The position numbers were made by a program, and so were the translations under genes. Shown piece after piece: positions 36,474-49,437 of a stretch of DNA of 64,000 nt (its first letter is position 1; each line of letters opens with the position of its first letter). Source of the DNA: Gorsachius magnificus. Lineage: Eukaryota > Chordata > Aves > Pelecaniformes > Ardeidae. Under the pieces are notes generated by a model. The model ran no database searches, was not told the DNA's origin, and saw only the letters and a program-made list of their open reading frames with translations. Where the stretch lies: positions 83,534,765-83,598,764 of the forward strand of contig CM067081.1 of NCBI GenBank assembly GCA_034008185.1, written 5' to 3'.

Positions 36474-36517
36474 GAAATATACTTAAATGCGTGATGAAAT
36501 ATACTTAAATGTGTGAT
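36474..36517 (+). repeat. 22-bp tandem duplication
   Basis: Two head-to-tail 22-bp copies of GAAATATACTTAAATGYGTGAT differ at one base (C in the first, T in the second). This is a recent-looking local duplication in the last GEMIN8 intron. Confidence 0.9.
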
Positions 36518-39500
36518 GGTAATTTCTATGCCTAGTATAAAATACAACAAAACACATTGGGAAAATATGCCAGAGAAAACCTGCAGATGTGCGTCTGTCG
36601 TACCTTCTGCAAAAGGGAAATATTTGACGCTAGAAATAATTCCAGAGTCAGTTGCTGAAGTAGAAGTCTGAGCACTATCTCCTTTCAAAAAGGCAGCTGG
36701 CATCCTGCCCTTCAGAAAGTTAAGCTGTACTTTTTAGCAAGTGGGAGCTCCATGTCTCCCCTCTGCTTCAATGGGGCAATTCACACATGATGGAAGTGTT
36801 TAAGTGACTTGATGAAAAGAAGGCTTTACATGAGGAGAGCTATCAGACTAAGAGCCTATCTAGCCTGACAGCCTGTTCATGACAAAGGTCAGTAACTAAT
36901 GCCAAGAGAAGAATACAAAAGCAAGGAATGCAAGTAACACATCACCAGCTTCACCTACTGAGAAATGGAGAGATCAGAAAAAGGCAGATACTTCTTCTTG
37001 CACTCCTCCAAAGCCACCAGATGCTCTGCTGCCTACTACCTCAACACCTCCTCCACCAATATGTCACACATGATGCAGTCTCCATAGTTTGGACTCTTCT
37101 ACAATTTTTCAGCCTCCTTCCCATCATACCAGTGGCCAAAAACCCCAAAGCAATGACAAGCGATGAATTGTAAAGTGAGTCTTCCAAGCCTTCTTTCTGC
37201 TCAGCAACCACATCAGAAATTGCAGACCTCCTAGAACTGAAGGTGCTCTGCAAGGCTTGTTCAGTCGCAGAACAGCAGCATTAGCTTGTTAGTATCTGAA
37301 CACCCATATTAAAGTTGTGGCCCAGCATGCTCTTTGGAGACCGACATTCCTTGGCAAAGTTTCTCCAATTTCTGTGAATAGAGATAACTTTTAGAGCAAC
37401 AACTACCACTTCAGCAACTACAAATGCAGTTAAGCCCAGGAGATTCTTATACAGCTAAATGTGAACAATAACAATCAATAGCATAACACCCATGTTATTT
37501 ATTTCAGTACAAACCTCATTTCAGTACAAATACCCATTTAAGATTTATTCTTCATTTTACATTGCCTCCATGATCTCAACGTACTGCAGAGCAGCATTCG
37601 ACAACTTAGACATGTGTCCTTGAAAACATCTGGGGGAAGCTCTGATATCGCGATAAACAGGTTTGGATACTTCGGAGGCCAGTGACAACTGTAACACTGA
37701 TGAACAGCTAGAACAATCTGTACTGAGTACTTCATACAGCTGCAGCACAACTGTTTCTCAGTGTGTTGTCATATCAACCTTCTCTATTTTTCTGAGAGAC
37801 AGGGAAGCGCTGTCACCCCTGTATTACAGATCCAAACAAAAAAAAAAAAAGGACATGGATTTCTAGAGCAGAAGGTGCTTTAGATTCCTTGGAATGGGCT
37901 TCAGAGCAGATTGCATCACAAGGTGGCATAGGTGCTTGACCCTGGAAAAGAGAAGAATGATGTTCCCTTGCACCTTGGGATGCATCATCCTTTGGGTGTG
38001 AATGACTAGCTCTCTTCTTCCTCAAAGGCATGTTTGGAAGAAAAAGATTGTTATTTTGGAAATCTGTTTCTAAATCCCACCTGCGTTGAAAGCTTTTGTG
38101 GATCTAGTCCCAAATGGCATGTCCAAGGCCCTGACAGAAGTCTGTAAAGGCCACCCAAGTCTGAGACAGGGAGCCTAACAGCCTCTGTCTGTCTCACTTG
38201 ATTTTGAGTGTGCAAGGAAATGAGTTTCAAAAAGACCCAGGCAAATGCAAGTCTCCTAACTCTCAGTTTCTGCCTCCACAGCAGCCACATTTCCCTAATG
38301 ACGATGGATGTGAATTCCATCTAGATGCTTCTGATAATACTGAGGCACAGTGAGAGATGTTGAAAAGCAAATGGTGCCTCTGAAGCCTTGGAATTAACAA
38401 CACCCCATTAACATTAGCAGAGGTAAATTATGTGTCTCCAAGCAAATCTGTACAAGAGATTTGCTTTATAACAGAGAGGCCTAAAAAGTGCAGCACTTGA
38501 GATATTTTGCTGCCATGCTCTGTTGTAGATAAATTGCACAGAAGGCATGCAACATCATTACATCCTTTTCCACCTTGGTCCTTGGCAATGCTTTTCACAG
38601 TCACTCCAGCGCTGTACACCCTGAAACTTTAAACATTCTGGCTACAGTTCCCCCAGGTAGATACAAAAAAGGTTGTGTTAGAAACCACTTAATTCATAGC
38701 TGACACTGTCACTGTCCACTTACAAGGTTGAGAGTATCACGCTAAAGGTGGGTGAATTCAGATTTATTAGCACAGAACTGAGTCAAAGCTCTCTCCTAAG
38801 TAAAATCATTTAGAGATCCAGAAATGCCGCATGCGGCACATAGATGGAACCAGTAATTGAGGAATTTTAGGGGAAATGGAAAACTGCATAAACTGTGAAG
38901 ACAGACTGCCTGAGACGAGCGATTAGCACAGAGCAGCTTTTATGCCACTTTTCCCTAGAGCTGGGTCTGTCAGCATGGTCTCACCTGCTTTTCCACAGCA
39001 GCTGCAGCTGCTTTCACAGGCTCCCCTGCAGGGACAAAGAACGAAGAGAGGACTAGAGGAGCCAGCCACTCAGAGCAGCTGCAGATGCTAATGGCATAAG
39101 CAAGCAGGCAGACCTGCCTTCAAAAAGTTACAAGCACCAGTTCTGAGTGTGCATAGTGTCTGCATCCTCCCCACACCAAACTGTTCCCAGATGAAGCAAT
39201 CTTCCATACCAGCCTTCTGAAAGCTGTTTTTGCTCTTACAAGACCGGGGAGTGACTCCTTGTTCCATACATGGCCTCTCAGCCCTAGGGTCTGCCTGGTG
39301 GTTATTTGCCAAAGCTTTGCAGAGCCCAGGTACGTCACAGCACTGCCCTCAAGCCTTGGAAACCGCACGGACACAAAACAGGCACCAATACTCTGCTTGT
39401 CTGACTTAAAACTGAATTACCACATGTATTTTCTTTGTAAAGAGAAAGTTCCAACAGCTAATCCATCAAAGCCAGCTACTGACCTGTTTCCACAGGATCC

Positions 39501-42500
39501 TTAAGAGAGCAGCAACTATCAAGAAACAGCTATCAAAAGCAGATCTAGCACACGGATGGTGAGGGACAGGGCAGCTGAGAGGAGCTGTCTCTGTCCTGCA
39601 CTTCTTAATTCTCATATCCTCAAGACAAGTCTGGTCAGAAGGAATTTTACCACAGCACTGATTTAGTAAAAGCAGCAACAACACAAAGTTACCAGACATC
39701 TCTTATTGACTCATGAATAACTTTGGGATAATAGCTCTCTGGGAGAATGGGTAGATCAAATCCCTTATTTGTTCAGCAAAGATGATGTTGACAGGATGCC
39801 TTCTGATCACGGGGATGACATCTAACTTAACTGCTAAGCAAAAGGTGTGGAATGAATAATTCTCAGATCATATAGTTCATTCTTCTGCCACTTCAGGCTT
39901 CTGCTCAGTTCCTGCTGAGGTACTCGAAATCCCTTATAAATATGAATAAATTGAACCTCTCAACAAGCCACCTGAGGCATATATCATCTCCACTATAATA
40001 ACAGGAACACATTAGACAGACAAATAAAGGGTGACAATTTCAAACATAGGCTTCCAAAGTTTAATACATATTTTCATATTAAGACAGCATTCTTCATTTC
40101 CATCAAACATAAGAGGACACAGAAGTGTTTGACATCTTGGCATTCCTCTTAAAGCAGTGTTTACACTACAGTTACACTGAACCACATGAGCTTCTTTTCC
40201 CCATGCTCCTAGCTATAAGCCTGCTGTAACTCAAATACCAGTACTCCACAGCATGCTTAGGAAGAACTGAGCCCAGTGCAGCTGCTGGCAGGTAGGGCAG
40301 CAGCATTCCAGGTCCCAGCTTCACCAAACTGTCCAGGCTGCACGTATGGGACTGTGATCCACAGCATCCTCAGATGCCACCTCAGAGCTGAAACCTGGGG
40401 GCACCCCTTAGCAGCAAAACAAGCCTGGCCTCGCACTTGTGTACTTTCAGGGCCTGCCAACACTGCTAAGAGTCTCAGCCTGAGGCACATAAAAAATAAG
40501 AAAGGCTTCACATATAATTTCCAATTCTGTATATTAACCCTCACACAACTCTCCTGAACATGCAGCAGAGGATATCCATTTCTGACTGTATCTGGTCCAG
40601 TGATACAGAAAGCGGTTTCCTCAGCAGCACCTCAAGCTTTCCAGCATCTCTCTTCCATTAATTCCTGTAGCAGCAAGTACACTGGTACAGCATAACGTCC
40701 ATTTGTTGCAAAATGTGTTGGATTGATAGGAAAGACGTAAGTCCACATAGCAAAGCTATACATACTTCTAAGCTCGAATTCTGCCTCTAGTATGAGATCC
40801 AAGAATGCTGTCTTGACTATCACATACTCTAGGAATGGCTATGTTCCCAAATTGATACTTGTAGTACAAAGATAACCTTGTCTCTTACCAAAAGGATATA
40901 AAACTGTGCCCAACTGTTGCTCTCTAAATGCAATCAGACCCTCTAGTTTTGTAAATACAGGTTAGCTTTCAATGTTAATGTGGTGAAAATTGTGCCATTT
41001 TTCCTTTTTTCACTAGCAAGGAGGCATTTTCGCAGCTGTTGGCTTCCAGTACCAAGTAACATAGACTCTACATTGGACACAGTGTGTGCACTTGACAAGG
41101 ATAAAAGGTTCAATCATCAAGAGAAGAGATGTGGTACAAAAGGAGAGCCTTTCACATTTCTCCTTCAGTTCACAAAAACATATGCTCCAAAACATCTCTC
41201 AAGCACCCATACATATTGCAGACGGCACTCATTTCACAGGCATTTCTTCAGCAACTTCTCAAGATAGTGGTTTTACCACGTGTGTTGTTCATGTGACAAC
41301 AAGGCTGACAAAGCCAAGGAAGTTGAGCACATAAGGTCACCATCCACACTGCTTTGACAGTCCAGAGTAGGGAAGAAGAAACAAAAAAGATGCTGGAGAC
41401 CAAGAGTAAGAATTTGAACTGTAGTCTGATGGAGAAAGAGACAGACAAAGAACTGGGAGAAGCGTTTAACAAAAGCAAAGGAAAGAAGGAAAACATGGTG
41501 GCAAAAAACCTGCACCAAAGTCTGTTTTCCAAAGCAGCACATAGGCCTTAAACAAAACCAAAAGCTTCATGGATCTGGTACTATTCAAATAAGTTTCAAA
41601 ACACGGAAAATTCCATTACTCCCTCTTCACGGAAGAGGCAGTGGCAACCATCATCTTTCAGAGAAAAAGAAACCCAAGGGAAAAAACCCTACAAATTGCA
41701 GATTTGAAACAAACATCTTTGTTCACCATTTCCTTTCAATTTTTTTTAAGGTTTTCCATCTGGCCTGAAAATTTTAAGTTGAGACAACATTATTTTGGGA
41801 AAAGCTGGCGGGTATGTGTAGGAAATACAGAGGCTTTAATGGGAAAAACTAGTCATAGCATTAACAATTGACAGACTATTATCCTTTAGTAATGAACTGA
41901 CATGATGGTACTTTCCTTTGCTTTTCTTTGTTTTTAAATAAAGGACACTGTCTCATTGCCTGTTGACTACTACAGAATGGTTCTCAATGTACTCGCAATG
42001 CCGTATTCACTCAATTAGAGTAGTCATTTTCTCTTATATGTAAAAAGGGAACAAAGTAAAACTGCATTAGGACAAACTACATGTTTCAAAGGCTAAATTT
42101 AAAAGTGTAATAAATATGTGCGATTAGCCAATTTACTGAATTGTTAGGCTTCTGAATCTTCCTTTCTTAGTTTTTGTCCTTTTAATTCTTGCAAATATAA
42201 AAAGGCAACGTACTGTATTCTGTCCTTTACATGTAGGATGCTTGCAGAATTCAGTACACTACCTAGGTCTGACAGGTATGGTAACCCAGAAAAATAACAA
42301 TGCTTTTCAACAGCCAGAGGGAAGACTTTTAAATGCAACTAAAAACAACCCCAAGAAGCACAGTGTATTAGGTTCACCAGTTACATGAAGAACCAAAACA
42401 GCAGACTACCCTGACAACAAAACCCCTTAAAAAAATAGTCACTAGATAATTATGATTGCATATGAAGAAACAACTGAAGAGGAAAGAAATTAAAACTGTC

Positions 42501-42698
42501 TGTAAGGGATTTTAACCAAATGCACAGTATATCTAGAATACAAGATAAGTTTGTAGTGCATTAATATATCTGAGTTCATACAGCCTCAGCAAAACTCTGC
42601 TCAGTTACTTCAGGGCATTCCAGGAACACATAGCTTGACTGCAACACATGGCACGAATATAAAAACTAGTAAGAATTTGACGTGAATTCAAAGACAAA

Positions 42699-42727
42699 AA
42701 AAGAGGTTGTTTTAAAAGAGGTTGTTT
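42699..42727 (+). repeat. 15-bp tandem duplication
   Basis: The 14-mer AAAAGAGGTTGTTT occurs twice with one T between the copies. It is a small intronic slippage event. Confidence 0.85.
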
Positions 42728-43597
42728 GCGAACAACTGTATCACTGATGAAGTGTTAAATCATGCAGCAAGGCTCAGAGTTTGCCAGCTTCAAAGGCTTT
42801 ACTGTGCAAGTCAGCCAACCACTGCAAATGCCTACTGTGAAAACAAAATAAAACAAAAAAATCACTACAGAAGTTAGGAATCTGCTTGTTGTTCAAGTCT
42901 GTGGTAGTTACTGAAAAATGAAATAAACCTGAAGTTTTGTTCTCTGACTAGTCTGACATGATGGCTTTCTTATTTTTGAAGCCTTTCTCTTTGCAATTAG
43001 CGTTAATACTTGCATTTCACCATCCGGACACAAATGCCTTTCCCACCTACATCTCAGGCCTATTTAAGTCTTCTACTGTTAAAGTTTGCATGATCTTACC
43101 CTCCAATGTCTGTTATCACGTTTACCTCCAGCAGACTCTAGAGAAGGCATTAGAAGTGAAGGGTCTGTCATCAGCTAGGATTTGGTTTAGTCCATTTGAT
43201 TATCCTTCTACAAGTTGATGAGACACGGATCATGTGTGGGAACCAGATACATCTTACTTGGTAAATGAAGACTCTTATTATGCATGTCCAAAATAGCTGC
43301 ATTAAGGCTGCGTAGTATTTCCTAATTTTGCAGAGCTTGAAAAACACCAGACTAATGGAAGTCATCCTTCACAAAGATAAATCAGACCTCCACTCTCTGT
43401 ATTGGTATGCCCTTCCTTAAGCGTCAAATCCTCCTTTCTATTTGTCCCATTGCTCTTCTTTTCCCATGTGTCTCACACTTCAGCAAACTGCCAATAAACA
43501 TGTAACAAACTCTTGCATAGCATTCATTTTCAAAGAAGAGCAAGCCAGGTGTCTGCTCCCAAGTGCATATCAAGGTGCAGGGGTCAAAGGCTGTGAA

Positions 43598-43722
43598 CTC
43601 ACCATCCCTAGAGGTATTTAAAAGATGGGTAGACAAGGTGCTTAGAGACATGGTTTAGTTGCGGACAGGTATGGTTGGACTCAATGATCTTAAAGGTCTT
43701 TTCCAACCAAATGATTCTATGA
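43598..43722 (+). mobile_element. CR1 3' tip fragment
   Basis: About 125 bp in plus orientation. It contains the last ORF2 codons (CACCATCCCTAGAGGTATTT), the typical GGTGCTTAGAGACATGGTTTAG stretch, GGTTGGACTCAATGATCTTAAAGG, CTTTTCCAACC and the ATTCTATG tip. The wording differs from the 14.3-kb copy, which points to a different, older CR1 subfamily. It is noncoding. Confidence 0.9.
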
Positions 43723-44000
43723 AGTCCACCTGGAGCCCCTTATTTATGCCAGAGAAAGAAAACATGAGAGACAGCCTTCCCCTTAACGTTTCCTAGCAGC
43801 TGGCTTACACTTCAACTGATCATCAAGGTCACTTTTGGTATTCCCTTCCTCTTTGACATGCCCAAACATTCTCATTCAGTTTAGAGAAAATTTAAAACTC
43901 TTACCTCAAATTACAAATGTCTCTTCCAGAGATGGATGCCTAAATTTCTGGCATGATTGAGCTTTATAGAGCCCAAGTTTATCTACAAATCTGCTCCTAA

Positions 44001-44026
44001 GGGGTGGGGGGGGGGGTGGGGGAGGG
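44001..44026 (+). repeat. G-rich tract with quadruplex potential
   Basis: GGGGT is followed by about twelve G, T, five G, A and GGG, giving at least four runs of three or more G with one-base loops. It lies in the last GEMIN8 intron, on the non-transcribed (plus) strand relative to that gene, so the pre-mRNA would be C-rich here. Confidence 0.85.
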
Positions 44027-46197
44027 CAGCCCAGGACATACAGTTTGGAATTAAAAGGAAAAGGCATCAGAGAGGAAATACTTAAGTAATTGTGGGTTTC
44101 TTTTGTGGATTCATTATCTCCATCTCCAGCATTGATACAGACTGACAATCATTCTTCGGCACAGTATGAAAGATGTAACATGATAATGTCATTATGAATT
44201 GCAGCTTAATGAACCCCTAAAATTAATTTTGTTCAGAAACAGCATCCAGGAAAATTAATAACACTACCTCCTAGAGTGGGACTGCCTTCAACACAGTCTC
44301 TATACTAGCTCATTTCCACACCATCAGAGAAAAAATGATTCTCCCCTCCTCCTGCTGCTTATGTTTCTTCTTTTGAAAAACTTCAACAGAATTAAAAATT
44401 TATTTTTTCTTTTGCCCCACCACACAAGAAAATATAATTTCTGAACAAGATCATACTGTATTTTTAATTACTCACAAAATTAGCATTTAGATAGCACTGT
44501 TCACCCAAGAGTTCTGCGACACTTTTAAATGTCAATTAAATCAAGTACTTGTTTACTTTTTCATTCTTTGAGGAATTACAGACTAATATAATTATTATCC
44601 TCATTTTATCAGGGAAACTATTAAAGAAACAGAGGCATGCAGTAGCTAAAGACCAGATTCTGCTTAAATTTGCACAAAGATCTGGAATAGTGCCGCTGAA
44701 GTGAATGGAGTTTCGCTTACCCAAAACTAGGCTAGTACGTCGCATACAGGAGAGACCTAATTATTCCAAAAGGCTCCAAGTACCGCTGTGGCGGAAGGAA
44801 CAATAGTAAAATCTGTATTCTGAGTCACAAACCTCTTCTCAATTTACCTGTGCATCATAAAGAGTCAAATCATATTTTTAGCAAGAGCAGGCATTGAGGG
44901 GTCAGGAAGAGATTGAATAGCTAAACCACAGGATAGGATATTTGCGACAGAAAATGTCTCTAAGCCCTGATTTCCCAATCTTCAGGATACCACTTTGATC
45001 ACTCACACACCTTTAAACACCACTAACCATAAAGACAAAATAAACCCAAAGAAAATGTACTGCATTTCTGGAAGTAGCTATGCATCTTAAAGCATCCTGT
45101 ACCTCATCAAACAACGTTTTAACAGAGAACACCAAGCTGATTCTGCAAAAGCACGATGAGAAAGGGAAGCATGTCAGGCTCTACCACTGAGGTCCTTAAC
45201 TCACATTCCTCTGCTAACTAGAGCAATTGATCATCATACTGATGGGAAGTGTGAAGTTAACCTGAGGTGTTTCAGCTCACTGGATACCCTCTGATCAATG
45301 AACTTAAAATAACACAATTTTTATCTCTCCTTCCCAATCACTGCCTCTACTATGCATTTTTAGAGCATTTCTCTCTTTCAGAGAAAGCAGAGAAAGCTCT
45401 ATTAGACATTCATTCTGGGTATTTCCTATCGGAGTCATGTGGGAAAAGTTATTTTCATCATGCTGCTTTCTTGAAACAGATAATAAATTTGCCTGCAACA
45501 TTTGTATATGCAGCAAAGCGTCAATAAAGTACAGCATAATCTCTTATTTCTTTTAAGGATTTCACAGAAACAAAGATGATCAATACCTCTGAAGACCAAG
45601 AACCTGAGAAAGATCTTAAGTCTTTGGCTTATATTCCCCGCTTAAGGACTTGGGTCCAGATCAAGATGCAAAACAAAGAGAAACTTGTGGTATGGTACAG
45701 AATGAAGAGTACCCTAGGGATGCAGGGGAAGAAGAAAAAGGTCATGGAATTTTACTATTGAGTTAACCAAAGAATAACAAACAAAATGGCTGCTTCATGT
45801 TATAAAATCCATTGAGGCTTACTCTAGGGTTCAGTGATGTAGTAAAGCACTTCCTCTGGGTTCCCCTCTCAGACATATAGCACGTTAGCTAGATTTAACC
45901 ATAAAAATTCTGGAGTTTTTCCTTCAGCACTGAAGGTGAATATTGTCTTCTGATCCAGTATGTTATTCTCCTCTTTGCAGTCATAATTTTCTCTCTCTCA
46001 AATGTTTTCTGAGACCTATTTCTAATGAATGGCACTTAAGTGCACCCACCAGTTTTGCCTGCTTCTTTCTGCTTGGCTTGCTCATGTGCAGTGCCTATTT
46101 CTGTGAATTCTTACAAAACCTGTAAATGTTGAAGCTACCCACCACTCAACATTACAGCCGCCAAGTACCAGAAAACATAGCACAAGCAGAGACTTAC

Positions 46198-46624
46198 GCA
46201 GTTCTTCCCGGTGCCTCTCTGTCTGTGCAAAAAACTGGCGAAGCTCCTCTGTGATCTCCATGTTACTCAAGTCATATTCTATCTCCCCTTCAGACTCAGA
46301 GTCCTCCTCCATTTCGGAGTCCTGGTCAGCATCCTCCATCCCTTGGTGGGCATCTGTGTACTGCTGAGCTCCCCCACAGTATGGAGCTCTGCCATGTGGG
46401 CTATAGCTGGAAGAATAGTTTTGGGTATGTGGGAGATCATTCCCATCCCAATCTGAGTAGCGGCTACTTGGAGAGGCTGCAGAAGGATGCCATGGTAGGC
46501 GATAAAAGGACTCAATTGCTTTCCTGTAGGCTTTCTGGTGTCTACGCATCCAGCGCATGGCTAAGTCATAGTGCTTCCAGTATCTTGCATACACTTGCTG
46601 AGAATACCATGGCTCAGTGTCCTC
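46198..46624 (-). CDS. GEMIN8: GEMIN8 central coding exon
   Basis: This exon encodes residues 2-143 if the ATG at 49403 is the start. The acceptor is gccacag|GAGGACACTGAG and the donor is GAACTGC|gtaagt. The N-terminal block PWYSQQVYARYWKHYDLAM...RRHQKAYRKAIESFYRLPW matches human GEMIN8 (PWYSHPVYARYWQHY, HNAYRKAVES). It is followed by a less conserved Ser/Tyr-rich linker. A strongly acidic stretch (DQDSEMEEDSESEGEIEYD) comes next. The conserved helix LSNMEITEELRQFFAQTERH then runs into the last exon. Length is 427 nt: phase 0 on entry, phase 1 on exit, matching both neighbours. Residues read upstream of Glu-Asp-Thr-Glu in the same open frame (MFSLSFF...) are intron. Confidence 0.97.
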
Positions 46625-49400
46625 CTGTGGCCAAAACATGGGGGAGAGGGAGAGAAAACCAAAAAAACAAAGGGAAAAAAAGGAGAGAGAAAACAAACAG
46701 TAATTGAGGGGAAAAACACTGTAAGTGCAAGTGCAAAGTTTGCCTTTTAATCATTAGTCATCCTTTTCTATGATAAGCCATATCAATCTGAAAAAGGACA
46801 AGTATTAACACAGTGCAAGTACACTACAATTCATTACTCTTACAAGAGACTGTTTCTGTATAAACACAACTATCAGTGAAGAATTAGCAATAAAGAAGTT
46901 GCAGTATCCAGAAGGTATTTTCCAAGTGTTCGTGCTATTACAGTGGGAATCAGTTCTTTTTAGGGGATACGCTGTGTGGATATATTCCACAACTCCTTAG
47001 CCACTCATATGAGTTTTAAGAACCGAATCACTCCAAGGTGTGTGTATTACAACCTACACCTGATTTCCAAATCCGCAGACAGAAAACACGAGAGATTAAA
47101 ATTCCTCCATATTAAACAAAGGCATTCATTTTATCCAGTAACATATTTCCACCATCTGCCTGCCAAAATAAGTTTCTCAGAAAAGGTCAAATAGCAATTC
47201 AGCCAAGTTCATATATCCATCATGGCCTCGATCAAAAACAAGACTGTATTTAGCCAAGTGCAAGCCGCCAGTAAATCTCCCTTTTGTACTCATCAGCAAC
47301 CAACACATGAAAAGGGGTAATAAAGTACCACTGATATAGTGCACGGAAAAATAGTTCTATAGAGTGAAACATACTGTAACACGCCTTCTCCTGTCCTGCA
47401 GCTAATCTTAGTTTTCCTGAAAAAGCAGTTTCACACTGTTCAGATTTCACCAGCCACTACAAAGCCCCACAGTCCCTCTACCCTTAAGCCTCCTTCCTAC
47501 AGGCCATTTCATCTCCCTCCTCATTCTACTCTCAAAAAGAAGGGATAATAGAGGATCTTAAAAGAAGGCTATAAAGTAAACCAGAGCCTAGAACAAGTAA
47601 AATAAATAGGAAATGTTTTTTTCTTTCCCCTTGCATCTTAATTTCCATAGAAAATCTTTTATCTGGGCCAAAACGGAATGCCTGTACTTTAAATTGGAAG
47701 AATTTTAATTAAGCCATGCTTTGGCAAACACTCAAAACTACAGCAAGATTAGCGGAGGTTTTCAGAGATGAATGTGACATTTACAGTCCTTTATTAGCTT
47801 GTGTTTTTTTTTTTTTTAAAGGGCATAAAAGATAAAAGTCTTTCTTTAAGCGTGTTTTCTTGATCTGCACTGGCACCATTCCATAGCCTTAAAAGAATGA
47901 TTCTCTGGGAAAAAAAAAAAAAAACCAAAACAAAACAGAAAAAACAAACCTAAGAAATACTTTCCATTTAATGCTAACAATATCAAGAGAGGTTCATTTC
48001 ATTTACTTACATTTGTTTTCACTTTCTGGTTCTCAGGCAATAATGCTGGAGTTTAGAATAATAATTGTAACTCTCATGTTTCCCTTTTCTGCAAAATTGA
48101 GCCCATTATCCCATAAAAGATCGACAAATGCTATCTCTTTTTAAGGTCATTGGAACATACTCTCAGAAACAAAATACCTCTGGCCAATAGAGTCCATAAA
48201 GAAAAGCCACTACCACAAACTTGCATTCCTTAAGAATTTCTGATCAAAAATTGCACCCTATTTGTGAAGGGCTGTGGGGTTCAGCTATGTTATTTTAAAG
48301 TTCAGACAAATTCTCTTTCCTGAAAAATAACAATTCATGGAGGTGAAACTTCTTTCTGATTCTCCTCTTGGTCTAACATTGTGCTGCTGCAAGACCGTTT
48401 CAAGATCATGCGGCAAGACCATTTTCAAAACCATGCTGCAAGAATCATTTCAGAAGATTTATTCCTCAAATGAGTGGGTGCAAGAAAAGCATCTGCCTTC
48501 CACATGGAATTTCTTCATTCTTAATCACCCAACTAGGATGAACAATGTTTTATTTACTGTTCTTGCTTTGCTTAAGAATGTCACACTGACTCCTCATCCT
48601 TCAGCAGCCAGATGAGAATGTCCTGTTGTCAAATCTGATACATTCACAGGTTACTTTTAGAACATTTTGTCTATTTTTTCCACTACTTAAAAATCCAGTT
48701 TTGAAACATCATGAACCTTGACAAAAGCACGTATCTGTCACATTCTATGTGTTTCCAAAGAAGACAACATATTCTTTTAAAGCTCAAAAATTATCTTCTA
48801 AAATGTTTCTAAAAGGGGCCTCGATGACTTTACTGAAAGCTCTGGAATCCAGCTGGCTGATTTGTCTAGCTGACTAGCTCCAGTTGTTAATTTAGGGGAA
48901 AGGAAGACAAAAAGCCAGTTCATGTAGACAGAACTGTGATGCTGGTGCCTGTCCAACTACTTTTTGTGGCTTTTTTGTTGAAAGTGACCCTTGAAAACCC
49001 CTTTTACATTTGAATTTTAAAAATACATCTGTTAAAAAAGGAATTACAGAAATGTTTTACATTGGGGTGGAAAAAGGAACGGAACACTTTAAAGTCTAAC
49101 TTAGTTCTATGTCTGTGCTTTTTCAGCTGCGGAATAAATGGAAATAAGAGATTTCCTCAAGGAAACAAAAGCTATAAATCTAAGGCAAATGATTATTTCT
49201 CTGTTATTTTCCTGTTACGTCTCTGGAGTCTTCCCAGGAATAGACAAATCACTCACTGTTGTAATCTGAATTCTATTTTCAAAGCCATTCAGCTACTTTC
49301 ACATCTAATGTCTGCACTGACAGTTCAATAAAACTGTTTATGTGCATTTTGTATAAAATGTGACTAAGTCATCACATAGAAACCCATAAAGACCACTTAC
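46625..49400 (-). other. GEMIN8: GEMIN8 intron, 2.8 kb, phase 0
   Basis: The intron is bounded by donor ATG|gtaagtgg and acceptor ccacag. It contains A-rich runs (about 46655-46690, 47911-47945), a T-run at about 47803-47818 and a three-copy imperfect repeat at 48385-48457. No exon-like frame is seen. Confidence 0.8.
48385..48457 (+). repeat. Three imperfect tandem copies of a 24-25-bp unit
   Basis: The units at 48385-48408, 48409-48433 and 48434-48457 all start TGCNGCAAGA and continue as a pyrimidine/CAA-rich block ending near CA or GA. They diverge at several positions each, so this is an older minisatellite-like array inside a GEMIN8 intron. Confidence 0.8.
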
Positions 49401-49437
49401 CATCTCTTGTAGAGTTTGTTCTGGCGATTGAGGGGAA
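49401..49437 (-). CDS. GEMIN8: GEMIN8 small exon carrying the probable start codon
   Basis: A 37-nt exon lies between acceptor tttctag and donor gtaagtgg and ends exactly with ATG. Spliced to 46624 it gives M-EDTEPWYS, so the start codon directly abuts an exon junction. The context GAG-ATG-G has a purine at -3 and G at +4. The rest of this exon is also open in the same frame (SPQSPEQTLQE), so translation could begin further upstream. Human GEMIN8 has 13 residues before PWYS; starting at this ATG leaves 5. The splice sites and frame are clear; which ATG is used is not. Confidence 0.8.

Larger units (their letters stand above)
27818..46197 (-). other. GEMIN8: GEMIN8 last intron, 18.4 kb, phase 1
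   Basis: The intron runs from donor C|gtaagtct (46198/46197) to acceptor cgtctag (27818). It holds CR1 fragments at 30592-31660 and 43598-43722, an A22 run at about 33690-33711, short tandem duplications at 36474-36517 and 42699-42727, and a G-rich tract at 44001-44026. Several A-rich/CAAAA tracts on the plus strand (near 28180-28240 and 32330-32395) are T/G-rich in the transcript. No further GEMIN8 exon is needed, because the flanking exons join in frame and match the family without a gap. Confidence 0.85.

Noticed and set aside
46625..46696. N-terminal residues MFSLSFFSLCFF... as a GEMIN8 signal peptide
   Set aside because: This is the intronic pyrimidine tract before the ccacag acceptor read in frame. 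GEMIN8 is a nucleocytoplasmic protein without a signal peptide.
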